DNA of 64,000 nt from Streptomyces sp. PR69 (GTDB lineage Bacteria > Actinomycetota > Actinomycetes > Streptomycetales > Streptomycetaceae): contig NZ_JAOWCB010000003.1 of the NCBI RefSeq assembly GCF_026420845.1, forward strand, positions 280,444 to 344,443, read 5' to 3'. Below, piece by piece: positions 37,373 to 45,889 of the stretch. Each line of letters opens with the position of its first letter. The stretch's first letter is position 1. The translations under genes and the position numbers were made by a program. Under the pieces are notes generated by a model. It was given only the letters and a program-made list of their open reading frames with translations. It was not told where the DNA came from and ran no database searches.

Positions 37373-39022
37373 ATGTCTGCTCATTCTGCTGCTCACACTT
37401 CCGCGCACATCGTCTGCACCTCGCTTGGCTTCTCCTGGCCGGACGGCACCGTCGTCTTCGACGGCTTCCAGCTGGCGGTCGGCTCCGGCAGAACCGGGCT
37501 CGTCGGCCTCAACGGGTGCGGCAAGTCGACGCTGCTGCGGCTGATCGCCGGTGAGCTGCCCCCGTCCGAAGGGGCGGTGCGCGCGACGGGCCGGATCGGC
37601 TATCTGCCGCAGAACCTGGTGCTCGACACCGCACTGCGCGTGGACGAGGCGCTGGGCATCGCAGGCAAGCGCGCCGCGCTGCACGCGATCGAAGCCGGAG
37701 ACACACGTGAGGAGCACTTCACGGCGATCGGCGACGACTGGGACGTCGAGGAGCGGGCGCGGGCCTCGCTGGATCAGCTGGGGCTCGGTCACATCGGCCT
37801 CGACCGCACCATAGGCGAGGTCTCCGGCGGGGAGGGCGTGCTGCTGCGGCTGGCCGCACTGCTGCTGGCCCGGCCCGATGTGCTGCTGCTCGACGAACCC
37901 ACCAACAACCTGGATCTGTATGCGCGGCGGCGGCTCTATGAAGCGGTGGCCGACTGGTCGGGGGTGATGGTCGTGGTCAGCCATGACCGCGAACTGCTGG
38001 AGCACGTCGACCAGATCGCCGATCTGCGCGACGGCGACGTCGCCTGGTACGGCGGGAACTTCACCGCGTACGAGCAGGCGCTCGCGGCCGAACAGGAGGC
38101 CGCCGAGCGGATGGTGCGGGTCGCGGAGGCCGATGTCCAGCGACAGAAACGCGAACTGGCCCACGCACACGTCACATTGGCCCGCCGCAAGCGATACGGC
38201 CAGAAGATGTACGACACCAAACGCGAACCCAGAGCGGTGATGAAGGAACGCAAGCGGCAGGCCCAGGTGTCCGCCGGCAAGCACCGCATCATGCACGCCG
38301 AGAAGCTCGCCGAGGCGAAGGAGCGGCTCGGCGAGGCCGTGGAGGCGGTGCGCGACGACGACGAGATCCGCATCGAACTGCCCGCGACCACGGTCCATCC
38401 GGGGCTCGGCGTGCTCCGCCTCAGTGAGCTGACGCTGTGCTACGGGGCCGAGGTGAAGGGCGAGTTGGAGGTACGGGGACCGGAGCGGATCGCGCTGCTC
38501 GGCCGGAACGGCGCGGGCAAGACGACCCTGCTGCGCACCATCGCAGGCGAGCTGGCCCCGCTGGCGGGCGAGGCGCGGGCCGAAGTGCCGCTGCGCTTTC
38601 TGCCGCAGCGGCTCGACGTCCTCGACGACGGGCTGACCGTGGCGCAGAACGTGGCGCGGTTCGCGCCGGACGCGGACAACAACCGCGTCCGTGCGCGGCT
38701 GGCGCGCTTTCTGTTCCGCGGGGCGCGCGCCGATCAGCTCGCCGGGACGCTGTCGGGCGGGGAGCGGTTCCGGGCCTCGCTGGCCGCGCTGCTGCTCGCC
38801 GAGCCCGCGCCGCGGCTGCTGATGCTGGATGAGCCGACCAACAATCTGGACATGGCGAGCGTGCGGCAGCTCACGGCCGCCCTGGAGTCGTATGAAGGGG
38901 CGCTGATCGTGGCGAGTCACGACATGCCGTTCCTGGAGTCGGTCGGGATCACCCGGTGGCTGATGCTCGACGGGGAGCTGCGCGATAGGTCGGCCGACGA
39001 GGTGCGGGCGGCGTTCGGCTGA
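37373..39022 (+). CDS. ABC-F ribosomal protection-type ATPase
   Basis: A 549-aa soluble protein with paired ABC domains. Walker A sequences are GLNGCGKST (about 43) and GRNGAGKTT (about 380), Walker B segments end in DEPTNNLDL and DEPTNNLDM, and the first signature (VSGGEGVLL) is close to the usual motif. The inter-domain linker (about 220-330; rich in Arg, Lys and Glu) would reach the peptidyl-transferase centre. Its strong promoter and 300-nt leader with a minimal ORF suggest drug-inducible expression for resistance to ribosome inhibitors. ATG at 37373 has GGGAG 10 nt upstream. A different paralogue lies at 17.3 kb. Confidence 0.92.
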   Translation: MSAHSAAHTSAHIVCTSLGFSWPDGTVVFDGFQLAVGSGRTGLVGLNGCGKSTLLRLIAGELPPSEGAVRATGRIGYLPQNLVLDTALRVDEALGIAGKRAALHAIEAGDTREEHFTAIGDDWDVEERARASLDQLGLGHIGLDRTIGEVSGGEGVLLRLAALLLARPDVLLLDEPTNNLDLYARRRLYEAVADWSGVMVVVSHDRELLEHVDQIADLRDGDVAWYGGNFTAYEQALAAEQEAAERMVRVAEADVQRQKRELAHAHVTLARRKRYGQKMYDTKREPRAVMKERKRQAQVSAGKHRIMHAEKLAEAKERLGEAVEAVRDDDEIRIELPATTVHPGLGVLRLSELTLCYGAEVKGELEVRGPERIALLGRNGAGKTTLLRTIAGELAPLAGEARAEVPLRFLPQRLDVLDDGLTVAQNVARFAPDADNNRVRARLARFLFRGARADQLAGTLSGGERFRASLAALLLAEPAPRLLMLDEPTNNLDMASVRQLTAALESYEGALIVASHDMPFLESVGITRWLMLDGELRDRSADEVRAAFG

Positions 39023-39038
39023 CCGGGGGCCGGTCAGC

Positions 39039-39062
39039 GGGGCCGGGCTCGGACCCGGCCCC
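39039..39062. terminator. Terminator after the ABC-F gene
   Basis: GGGGCCGGG (39039-39047), a six-base loop and CCCGGCCCC (39054-39062) form a 9-bp stem 17 bp past the stop codon. No T tract follows, as is common in Streptomyces terminators. Confidence 0.65.
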
Positions 39063-39175
39063 CGTGCCGGGCCCGGTGCGAGCTCGCGCCCGGATGGGTC
39101 TTTACGCGCCCCGGGGACAGCGGCTAAAGATGGGCGGCACTTCCTACCCCCGAGTACGACCTGGAGACCGCCGCC

Positions 39176-39952
39176 GTGCCGAGCAGGAAAGCCCTGATCC
39201 GCCGTCCGAGCCCACGCCTCGCCGAGGGGCTGGTCACCCATATCGAGCGCCGTCCCGTCGATGCGGCGCTGGCGCTCGAACAGTGGGAGGGCTATGCGGC
39301 GGCGCTGCGGGCACACGGCTGGGAGACGGTCGAGGTCGATCCGGCCGACGACTGCCCGGACGGCGTGTTCATCGAGGACACCGTGGTCATGTTCCGCAAT
39401 GTCGCGCTGATCGCCCGGCCGGGGGCGCAGTCCCGCCGGCCGGAGACGGCGGCCGTGGAGCAGACCCTGGCGGAGCTGGGCTGTTCCGTGAACTGGGTGT
39501 GGGCGCCGGGCACCCTGGACGGCGGGGATGTGCTCAAGATCGGCAACACCGTCTATGTCGGCCGCGGGGGCCGGACGAACGCGGCGGGGGTCCAGCAGCT
39601 GCGGGCCGCGTTCGAGCCGCTGGGGGCGCGGGTGACAGCGGTGCCGGTGAGCCAGGTGCTGCATCTGAAGTCCGCCGTGACAGCGCTGCCCGACTCTACG
39701 GTTGTGGGCCATCCGCCGCTGGTCGACAACCCTTCGGCGTTCGAGCGCTTTCTGCCGGTTCCGGAGGAGTCGGGCGCACATGTGGTGCTCCTCGGCGGCG
39801 GAAAGCTGCTGATGGCGGCGAGCGCGCCCAAGACGGCGGAGCTGTATGCGGACTTGGGGTATGAGCCGGTTCCGGTGGACATCAGCGAGTTCGAGAAGCT
39901 CGAAGGCTGCGTGACCTGTCTCTCGGTACGCCTGCGCCACCTGTACACATAA
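39176..39952 (+). CDS. ddaH: Dimethylarginine dimethylaminohydrolase
   Basis: A 258-aa pentein-fold hydrolase converting methylated arginines to citrulline and methylamines. Substrate-binding Asp/Glu residues appear in CPDGVFIEDTVVMF (about 60) and GTLDGGDVLKIG (about 103), the catalytic His in QVLHLKSAVTAL (about 160), and the nucleophilic Cys in EGCVTCLSVRLRHL at the end. The length matches the family. GTG start at 39176 follows CTGGAGACCG at a short distance. It is followed by a 138-bp region that carries the desaturase operator. No arginine genes are linked. Confidence 0.93.
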   Translation: MPSRKALIRRPSPRLAEGLVTHIERRPVDAALALEQWEGYAAALRAHGWETVEVDPADDCPDGVFIEDTVVMFRNVALIARPGAQSRRPETAAVEQTLAELGCSVNWVWAPGTLDGGDVLKIGNTVYVGRGGRTNAAGVQQLRAAFEPLGARVTAVPVSQVLHLKSAVTALPDSTVVGHPPLVDNPSAFERFLPVPEESGAHVVLLGGGKLLMAASAPKTAELYADLGYEPVPVDISEFEKLEGCVTCLSVRLRHLYT

Positions 39953-40008
39953 CAGAACGTAACCGGATATCTCTCCGGCGGGCTTGGACGGCGGCTTGCC
40001 GCGCGTTT

Positions 40009-40060
40009 AACCTACGGTTTCGTAACCTACGACCTCGTAGGTAACGCCCCCGCAGGTAAA
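40009..40060 (+). promoter_or_regulatory. Desaturase operator with repeated AACCTACG half-sites
   Basis: A 26-bp inverted repeat at 40021-40046 (CGTAACCTACGAC against its complement) pairs at 11 of 13 positions. A further half-site AACCTACG sits at 40009-40016 and a weaker one (GCAGGTAA) at 40051-40058. The array lies 45-80 bp upstream of the desaturase start, where it would overlap the promoter, and resembles paired TetR-family sites. Confidence 0.6.
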
Positions 40061-40090
40061 ACGTTCCCCCTCCCGCCCCCAGGAGCCCTC

Positions 40091-41068
40091 GTGACGATCA
40101 TCTCCCCCCACCTCGGCAGTTCGGATGCGTGGACCGACGCCCGGCTGCTGTACGCACTGGAGGAGGTGGTCGAGAAGGAGCTCAACCGCCATCTGACGGT
40201 CGTCAGGGACTGGATGCCCCACGAGTACGTGCCCTTCGGCGACGGCCGGAACTTCCCCGCCTTCTTCGAGGACGGAGAGGCATGGGAACCAGGGCAGTCC
40301 AAGGTCAGCGAGGTCGGCCGGATCGCGCTTGTGGTCAATCTGCTGACCGAGGACAACCTGCCGAGCTACCACCATGAGATCGCCACGCTCTTCGGCCGGG
40401 ACGGCGCATGGGGCACCTGGGTGCACCGCTGGACCGCGGAGGAGGGCAGACACGGCATCGTGATGCGCGACTATCTGCTGACCTCGCGCGCCGTGGACCC
40501 GGACCAGCTGGAGCAGTTCCGGATGGCCCATATGTCGGAGGGCTTCGAGTCCGACAACCGCCACTCGATGCTGCACTCGGTCGCGTATGTCTCCTTCCAG
40601 GAGCTGGCGACCCGCGTCTCGCACCGCAACACCGGACACCAGTCGGGCGACCCCGTCTGCGACCGGATGCTCGCGCGGATCGCGATCGACGAGAACCTGC
40701 ACATGATCTTCTACCGGAATCTGCTCAGCGCGGCGTTCGAGCTGGCCCCGGATCTGACCATGCAGGCCGTGCGCGACGTCGTCGTCAACTTCCGTATGCC
40801 CGGTCACGGGATGCCCGGTTTCGAGCGGGCGGCCGCGCAGATGGCGATCGGCGAGATCTACAACCTGCGCATCCACCACGACGATGTGCTGCAGCCGGTG
40901 CTGCGCTATCTGAAGGTCATGGAGATCGGCGGGCTGGGGCCCGAGGGCCTCAAGGCGCAGGAGGAGCTCGGCTACTACATGGGCGGGCTGCAGACCGAGG
41001 CGACGAGGTTTGACGAGAAGCTGGCCGCCCGCAAGGCCCGGTTGGCGGCCCGCGCGGCTGCGGGCTGA
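40091..41068 (+). CDS. Acyl-ACP desaturase (soluble diiron type)
   Basis: A 325-aa ferritin-like diiron enzyme placing a double bond in acyl-ACP or a related acyl carrier. Iron ligands are seen in LTEDNLPSYHHEIAT (about 95), WTAEEGRHGIVMRDYLL (about 120) and IAIDENLHMIFYRNLL (about 205), the E/ExxH pairs of the family. Sequence is nearest to the actinobacterial DesA proteins. GTG at 40091 with AGGAG 5 nt upstream. The large inverted repeat upstream suggests repression when unsaturated fatty acids suffice. Transcribed alone. Confidence 0.93.
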   Translation: MTIISPHLGSSDAWTDARLLYALEEVVEKELNRHLTVVRDWMPHEYVPFGDGRNFPAFFEDGEAWEPGQSKVSEVGRIALVVNLLTEDNLPSYHHEIATLFGRDGAWGTWVHRWTAEEGRHGIVMRDYLLTSRAVDPDQLEQFRMAHMSEGFESDNRHSMLHSVAYVSFQELATRVSHRNTGHQSGDPVCDRMLARIAIDENLHMIFYRNLLSAAFELAPDLTMQAVRDVVVNFRMPGHGMPGFERAAAQMAIGEIYNLRIHHDDVLQPVLRYLKVMEIGGLGPEGLKAQEELGYYMGGLQTEATRFDEKLAARKARLAARAAAG

Positions 41069-41484
41069 CGCGGGACGCGCCCCCGGCGGGATGCCCGGCG
41101 GCGCTGCCCGGCGGGACGCCCCCGCCCCGGCGGCCGGGACTCCGCCGATGTGTGCGGCACACGACAGATGACGGCCGGCCGACTGCGCGCCACCGGCTCC
41201 GGCGGCCGGGTCGCGGTCGCGTACCGCCTCCGCGGGTGAGTGACCGGCTCCGGCGGCCGGGCCGGTCGACGACGGGCAGAGGCCCGACCGCTCCGCGGTC
41301 GCGCACCCCATCCGCGGATGGGTGACCGGCTCCCCCGGCCGGGCCAGTCGGCGGCAGGCAGACCCGCCGCTCCACAGTCGCACACCCCCTCAGCGGGTGA
41401 GCAACCGGCTCCCGCGGCCGGGCCGGTCAACGACGGGCAGAGGCCCGGCCGCTGCGCGGATGAGGTCCGCGGGTGAGGTCCGCG
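41069..41484. repeat. Degenerate ~80-bp tandem repeat, gene-free
   Basis: The motif ACCGGCTCC followed by a GGCCGGG block recurs at 41193, 41244, 41326 and 41405. The last three starts are 82 and 79 bp apart and the intervening sequence is alike (CCGCGGTCGC-, CCACAGTCGC-type blocks), giving about three degenerate tandem units plus a shortened first copy. Three 15-bp units of GGGTGAGGTCCGC follow at 41455-41500. No reading frame is credible. Confidence 0.55.
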
Positions 41485-41850
41485 GGTGAGGTCCGCCGTC
41501 CTCTCGGCAAGGGCCGCCGTCGGGCGCGCGCGCATGGCCGCGGTGATCGACGGTATGACGGAGGCGTCCACGACGCGCAGGCCCCCAGCTACCCGGTCCC
41601 TGAGCCGGGGGCCGGCGACCGCCGCGGCGGGATCGGCACCCGTTCGACGCCCATGCGGCGGGTGCCGGCGGGGTGGCAAAGGGGCTGGGCAGCGACCCGG
41701 ACGGAGGCGTCGAGCGCCGTGTCCGCCGACCTCGCCGGGGCAGGGGTCATGGGCTTGACCGCGTACGGGGTCGGCTCCGGGGGCCGCGGCAGGGCTTCCG
41801 CCTGCCGGATGACCGCCCGCAGGCGCGGCGGGTCCTCGGGCGCGGTCAGC
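41485..41850 (-). pseudogene. Relic of a GMC oxidoreductase C-terminus
   Basis: On the minus strand, directly after the WhiB coding end, one frame reads DPPRLRAVIRQAEALP and then ALDASVRVAAQPLCHPAGTR, the region leading to the conserved His of choline dehydrogenase-type enzymes. It continues only if the frame changes near 41655, giving ADPAAAVAGPRLRDRVAG, LRVVDASVIPSIT and a final AALAERTADL, the family's closing motif. The first 400 or so residues are absent. The fragment is therefore truncated and frameshifted. Confidence 0.7.
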
Positions 41851-42106
41851 CCTTGCCGTGCTTGAGACGGTGCCGCTCCTTCTCCGAGAGCCCGCCCCAT
41901 ACGCCGAACCTCTCGTCGTGAGCGAGGGCGTACTCCAGACAGGCCACCCGCCCCTCGCACGCCCCGCAGAGCCGCTTGGCCTCGCGGGTGGACGACCCGG
42001 GGGCCGGGAAGAAGAACTCCGGCCCGACCTGGGCACACAGGGCGGTCTCCGGCCAGGACAGCTCGCGGCCGTCGGCGGTGTGGTCGGCAGTGGTGTTGAT
42101 CGGCAT
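41846..42106 (-). CDS. WhiB family iron-sulfur transcriptional regulator
   Basis: An 86-aa Wbl protein. Four Cys (ALCAQVG, RLCGAC and RVACLEY) bind a [4Fe-4S] cluster and the family's GVWGGLSEKERHRL turn follows. The C-terminus is a short basic tail without an AT-hook, unlike WblC/WhiB7. The ATG at 42106 lacks a clear ribosome site; a TTG at 42145 in the same frame would add 13 residues including a TTA codon. A degraded GMC oxidoreductase relic is directly downstream, and the small laccase is upstream on the same strand. Target unknown. Confidence 0.9.
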   Translation of the reverse strand: MPINTTADHTADGRELSWPETALCAQVGPEFFFPAPGSSTREAKRLCGACEGRVACLEYALAHDERFGVWGGLSEKERHRLKHGKG

Positions 42107-42235
42107 ACGCGCCAGACTGCTCACCGCCGATAAACGGCCGATCAACGAACCATTGACGTGTACGTCCGCCGGTCGCGCCGCCTTGACCGCGGGCGGTCCG
42201 CGGCAGGGGCCCGCCGTGGCCGCTCACGGCGGACG

Positions 42236-43204
42236 TCACCCATGGCCGCCGTGGGGGTCGTACCCCGGAATCGTGCCGTCCGGCTTGGCCACCAGGAACA
42301 GTCCGGCCATGCCCATGTCGGAGTGGCTCTGCACATGGCAGTGGTACATCCAGGCTCCTGCCCCCACCCCCTCCCCCGCGATGATCTGGAAGCCGAAGGA
42401 GTCCGCCGGGCCGGTGATCTTGTTGTCGATGACGCGGCTGACGTCGTCGGGGCCTTCGAGGAGGCCGGTCCTGTTGTCCGCCCAGCGGTGACCGTGCATA
42501 TGGAAGGTGTGGTAGAACTCGCCGTGCGTGATCATGACGATCTCGACGCGGTCGCCGACCGCCGCACGGAACTCGGGAGGATCGTCCGCGGGCCTGTTGT
42601 TGATCGTCATGTCGTTGAAGACGACAGTGAACTGCCTGTCCGGCAGGATGTCGCCTTCCCGGCGCACCACCAGCGGGCCGTACAGCCCCTTGCGTATGCC
42701 GCCGGTGCCGTGCTCGGTGCCCACCACATGGTCGTGGTAGTGCCAGTAGCCCGCGCTGCCGGGGCGCCAGGTGCCGTCCTTGCGTCTGCCGGGGACATGG
42801 GTGCGCCAGGTGTAGGTGCGAACGCCGCCTGCGGGGACATGGCTGCGGTTGTGCTTGGTGCCGTCGCTTGCGATGTCGTAGTCGACCCCGTGGGGGTGCA
42901 GGCTCACCGGCACATCCAGCAGATTCTCGAACTCGATGTGCAGGGTGTCGCCTTCGACCAGTTCGATGAGCGGTCCGGGAATGGCCGGTTTGCCCTTCTC
43001 CAGGCCATATCCGAGCTGACCGTCCGGCAGTTTCTCGGCGAAGACCTTCAGATGGCGCACCCGGCCGCCCGCCGGGGCCCTTCTGAGGGGGCCGGTTCCG
43101 GCCGTGTCGGCCGATGAGGCGGAGGGGATGGATAACGATGTCACACCGGCGGCCGCGACCGCGCTTCCCGCGAGCAGCCGGCGGCTGAAGCTCCGTCTGT
43201 CCAT
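42236..43204 (-). CDS. Small laccase (two-domain multicopper oxidase), Tat-exported
   Basis: A 322-aa multicopper oxidase of the SLAC/EpoA type, active as a trimer. A twin-arginine signal ([11 protein letters not shown]) opens the protein. Copper ligands are in HPHGVDYD (about 98), [14 protein letters not shown] (about 150), [10 protein letters not shown] (about 230) and [17 protein letters not shown] (about 285). Such enzymes oxidise phenols outside the cell and affect pigment and lignin chemistry. The ATG at 43204 is preferred, with GGGGGG about 7 nt upstream. It is divergent from the ThuA/sugar dehydrogenase gene. Confidence 0.93.
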   Translation of the reverse strand: MDRRSFSRRLLAGSAVAAAGVTSLSIPSASSADTAGTGPLRRAPAGGRVRHLKVFAEKLPDGQLGYGLEKGKPAIPGPLIELVEGDTLHIEFENLLDVPVSLHPHGVDYDIASDGTKHNRSHVPAGGVRTYTWRTHVPGRRKDGTWRPGSAGYWHYHDHVVGTEHGTGGIRKGLYGPLVVRREGDILPDRQFTVVFNDMTINNRPADDPPEFRAAVGDRVEIVMITHGEFYHTFHMHGHRWADNRTGLLEGPDDVSRVIDNKITGPADSFGFQIIAGEGVGAGAWMYHCHVQSHSDMGMAGLFLVAKPDGTIPGYDPHGGHG

Positions 43205-43218
43205 GCCGGAACCCCCCA

Positions 43219-43240
43219 CTCTCGTCCGGCTCTCGTCCGG
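43219..43240 (+). repeat. Perfect 11-bp tandem direct repeat
   Basis: CTCTCGTCCGG occurs twice without a spacer (43219-43229, 43230-43240), 15 bp upstream of the laccase start codon. It lies in the laccase leader and could bind a regulator or be a replication slip. Confidence 0.6.
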
Positions 43241-43330
43241 AGACCGACGAACACAACGATCGCACGGTAGTGAAATGATCTTTGTTTATCCACGCCCGGG
43301 ACAAAGTTCATGCCATTGCGGTAGTTCCTA

Positions 43331-43359
43331 TTGGCGAACGGCGAAAAGGGGTCTAGTTT
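43331..43359 (+). promoter_or_regulatory. Promoter for the ThuA/sugar dehydrogenase gene
   Basis: TTGGCG (43331-43336), a 17-nt spacer and TAGTTT (43354-43359) match a HrdB-type promoter in a locally AT-rich segment; the gene starts 40 bp later. Confidence 0.55.
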
Positions 43360-43399
43360 CAACGGCTGCCATTGTGACCACAGAGGGGTGAGTGACCTT

Positions 43400-45889
43400 A
43401 TGCAGCGCGCTCGCACCGTACGGCCCCGGCGCCGCTTACGACACCGTCTGGCCCTGACCCTCGGCATCGGCGCACTGACCGCGTCCCTGTTCACCGGAGG
43501 CGGTGCGTCCGCCGTGGCGCAGCCCCATCCGGGAACGGCTGCGACAACGTTGTCCCTGCCCTCGCCGCCCGGCGGGGACGACGTCAGGGTGCTGATCTTC
43601 CACGCTTCGGCGACCGAGGAGTCCCCGACCGTGGACGCCGGGATCGCCGCGATCGAGTCGATCGGACTGAGCGGCCCGGCCGCCGGGCGGTTCCGCACGG
43701 ACGCCACCGACGACGCGTCCGTCTTCACCGACGAGCGGAAGCTGGGCCGCTACAACGCGGTCGTCTTCCTGACCGGCGGCGGGGATGTCCTGGACCCGGA
43801 GCAGGAGCTGGGACTTGAGGCCTATATGGAGGCCGGCGGCGGCTTCCTCGGCATCCATGAGGCGGCGCGCACGGAGCCGTACTCCGAGTGGTTCACCGGA
43901 CTCATCGGCGCCCGGCCTGCCGGCGCGCCGAGCACGGTGCAGCGGGCGGTCGTCGAGGTGGGCGACCGCAGCCACCCGGCTGCCGCCACGCTGCCACTCG
44001 AATGGAGGCGTCCCGACAAGTGGTTCAACTGGGCGGAGAACCCGTCCGGCGCCGTCCACACCGTGGCCCGGGTCAGGGAGAGCAGCTACACCCCGGCCGC
44101 GGGCGCCAACGGCTGGGACCACCCGGTGTCCTGGTGCCGTGACTACGACGGCGGGCGCTCCTTCTACACCGCGATGGGCGGCACCGCCGCCGGCTTCGCG
44201 GAGACCGACTTCCGCGAGCATCTGCGCGGAGCGCTGGCCTGGACTGCCCGCCTCGCGCGCGCGGACTGCAAGGCGACGATCGACGCCCACTACACGGCAA
44301 CCCGGGTCACCAAGCCCAACCAGCCGGGACGGCATGACCAGATCGGCGAGCCGCACGGTCTGGACATCGCGCCCGACGGGCGCGTGTTCTATATCGGGCG
44401 CGGCGGCGGGGGCCCCTCGCAGCCCGTGGTCACCGACTGGGACGACCCGGACATCGGCAAGGGCCGGGGCGAGATCCATGTCTATGACCCGTCGACACGG
44501 CAGGTCACACTGGCGGGCGCGCTCACGGTCTTCGGCAACAAAGGCGGCGGCGGTGAGCTGATCAAGAACGAGGAAGGGCTCCTCGGAATCGCGCTGGACC
44601 CGGACTTCCTGACCAACGGCTGGGTGTATCTGCACTACACGCCGCACTCCCGGATCAACCGCGACACCCGTATGGCCGAGCGATATGTCTCCCGCTTCAC
44701 CTTCGACCGGGCCGCCGGCCGACTCGACCCGGCCAGCGAGAAGGTGCTGTTGAAGTGGCCGGTGCAGATCCACAGCTGCTGTCATGCGGGCGGCGGGCTT
44801 GCCTTTGACTCCCGGGGCAATCTCTACATCGCCACCGGGGACAACAACTCCTCCGGCTTCAGCGGCGGTTACTCCGGGAACAACCCGGAGCCCGCCTTCA
44901 AGGGCGTCGCGTTCGCCGACGCCCGCCGCACTTCGGGCAACACCAACAACCTCAACGGCAAGATCCTGCGCATCCACCCTGAGGACGACGGGACATACAC
45001 CCTGCCCGCGGAGAACCTGTTCACCGGGAAGGAGCCGGACGAGGGCGGCGGCAAGACCCGCGGCGAGATCTATGTGATGGGGGTGCGCAACCCCGCCCGC
45101 ATCTTCGTCGACAAGACGACCGACGTCCTGTACGCGGGGTGGGTCGGCCCGGACGCGGGCGCGCCGTCGACGACCTGGGGCCCGGCCAAGTACGACACCT
45201 TCGCCGCGATCACAAAGGCGGGCAATCACGGCTGGCCGTACTGCATGGGCAACAACCAGCCCTACCGGGACCGCAATCTGCCCGACCCCGGCAAGCCGCT
45301 CGGCTGGTACGACTGCGACGCGCCGCGGAACGAGTCGCCCCACAACGACGGACTGGTGCGGCTGCCGCCCGTCACGCCGAACACCGTCTGGTACGCGCCC
45401 CAGGGCGGCGCGCCGGACTTCCCGCGCGACGCGGACGGCGTGCCCAGCTACCGGCTCCAGGACCAGAGGCTGCTGCTGCCCTGGCTCAAAGGCGGCGCCC
45501 AGGCGGCCATGAACGGACCGGTGTACCGCTATGACGCGGACAGCGACTCGACGGTGAAGTGGCCCGCGTACTGGGACGGGAAGTGGTTCGTCGGCGACTT
45601 CTACGACGGCGGCCAGCCGCGTCATGCGGTGCTGACCGCCCCCGGGGCGTCCGGCGAGGGCGGGCTCCCGGTGCACGCCGAAACCCTCAAGAGGATCGTC
45701 CCGGTCGGTGAGGGCGGCATCCGCAACCTCATGGACTGGAAGTTCGCACCGGACGGGTCGCTGTACGTGCTCGACTACGGCCGCGGGTTCTTCACCTCCC
45801 ACTCGGCGTCGGCGCTGTGGCGGATCACCTACACGGGCGGCGGGCCGACGCCCTCGGCCGACCACGTCGTACGTGAGGGGGCCCGGTGA
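43400..45889 (+). CDS. Secreted ThuA and PQQ-dependent sugar dehydrogenase fusion
   Basis: An 829-aa exported protein. A long basic signal peptide (residues 1-45) precedes a ThuA-like glutamine-amidotransferase domain (about 60-300; VRVLIFHASATEES, FLTGGGDVLD, GGFLGIHEAA) and then a beta-propeller sugar dehydrogenase of the GSDH type (about 320-825; EPHGLDIAPDGRVFYIGRG, MGVRNPARIFVD, GNHGWPYC). The combination suggests oxidation of a polysaccharide-derived sugar at C3 or C1. It ends with a GTGA overlap with the broken downstream gene. An in-frame GTG 12 nt upstream is an alternative start. Confidence 0.9.
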   Translation: MQRARTVRPRRRLRHRLALTLGIGALTASLFTGGGASAVAQPHPGTAATTLSLPSPPGGDDVRVLIFHASATEESPTVDAGIAAIESIGLSGPAAGRFRTDATDDASVFTDERKLGRYNAVVFLTGGGDVLDPEQELGLEAYMEAGGGFLGIHEAARTEPYSEWFTGLIGARPAGAPSTVQRAVVEVGDRSHPAAATLPLEWRRPDKWFNWAENPSGAVHTVARVRESSYTPAAGANGWDHPVSWCRDYDGGRSFYTAMGGTAAGFAETDFREHLRGALAWTARLARADCKATIDAHYTATRVTKPNQPGRHDQIGEPHGLDIAPDGRVFYIGRGGGGPSQPVVTDWDDPDIGKGRGEIHVYDPSTRQVTLAGALTVFGNKGGGGELIKNEEGLLGIALDPDFLTNGWVYLHYTPHSRINRDTRMAERYVSRFTFDRAAGRLDPASEKVLLKWPVQIHSCCHAGGGLAFDSRGNLYIATGDNNSSGFSGGYSGNNPEPAFKGVAFADARRTSGNTNNLNGKILRIHPEDDGTYTLPAENLFTGKEPDEGGGKTRGEIYVMGVRNPARIFVDKTTDVLYAGWVGPDAGAPSTTWGPAKYDTFAAITKAGNHGWPYCMGNNQPYRDRNLPDPGKPLGWYDCDAPRNESPHNDGLVRLPPVTPNTVWYAPQGGAPDFPRDADGVPSYRLQDQRLLLPWLKGGAQAAMNGPVYRYDADSDSTVKWPAYWDGKWFVGDFYDGGQPRHAVLTAPGASGEGGLPVHAETLKRIVPVGEGGIRNLMDWKFAPDGSLYVLDYGRGFFTSHSASALWRITYTGGGPTPSADHVVREGAR

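Noticed and set aside
37253..39940. An 895-codon open frame on the minus strand
   Set aside because: It lies antisense to the ABC-F and DDAH genes, is rich in His, Arg and Gln as expected for reversed high-GC coding sequence, and has no recognisable domain.
41240..41476. A small repeated-sequence protein in the 41-kb repeats
   Set aside because: The tandem units change frame between copies, so no frame is maintained by selection.
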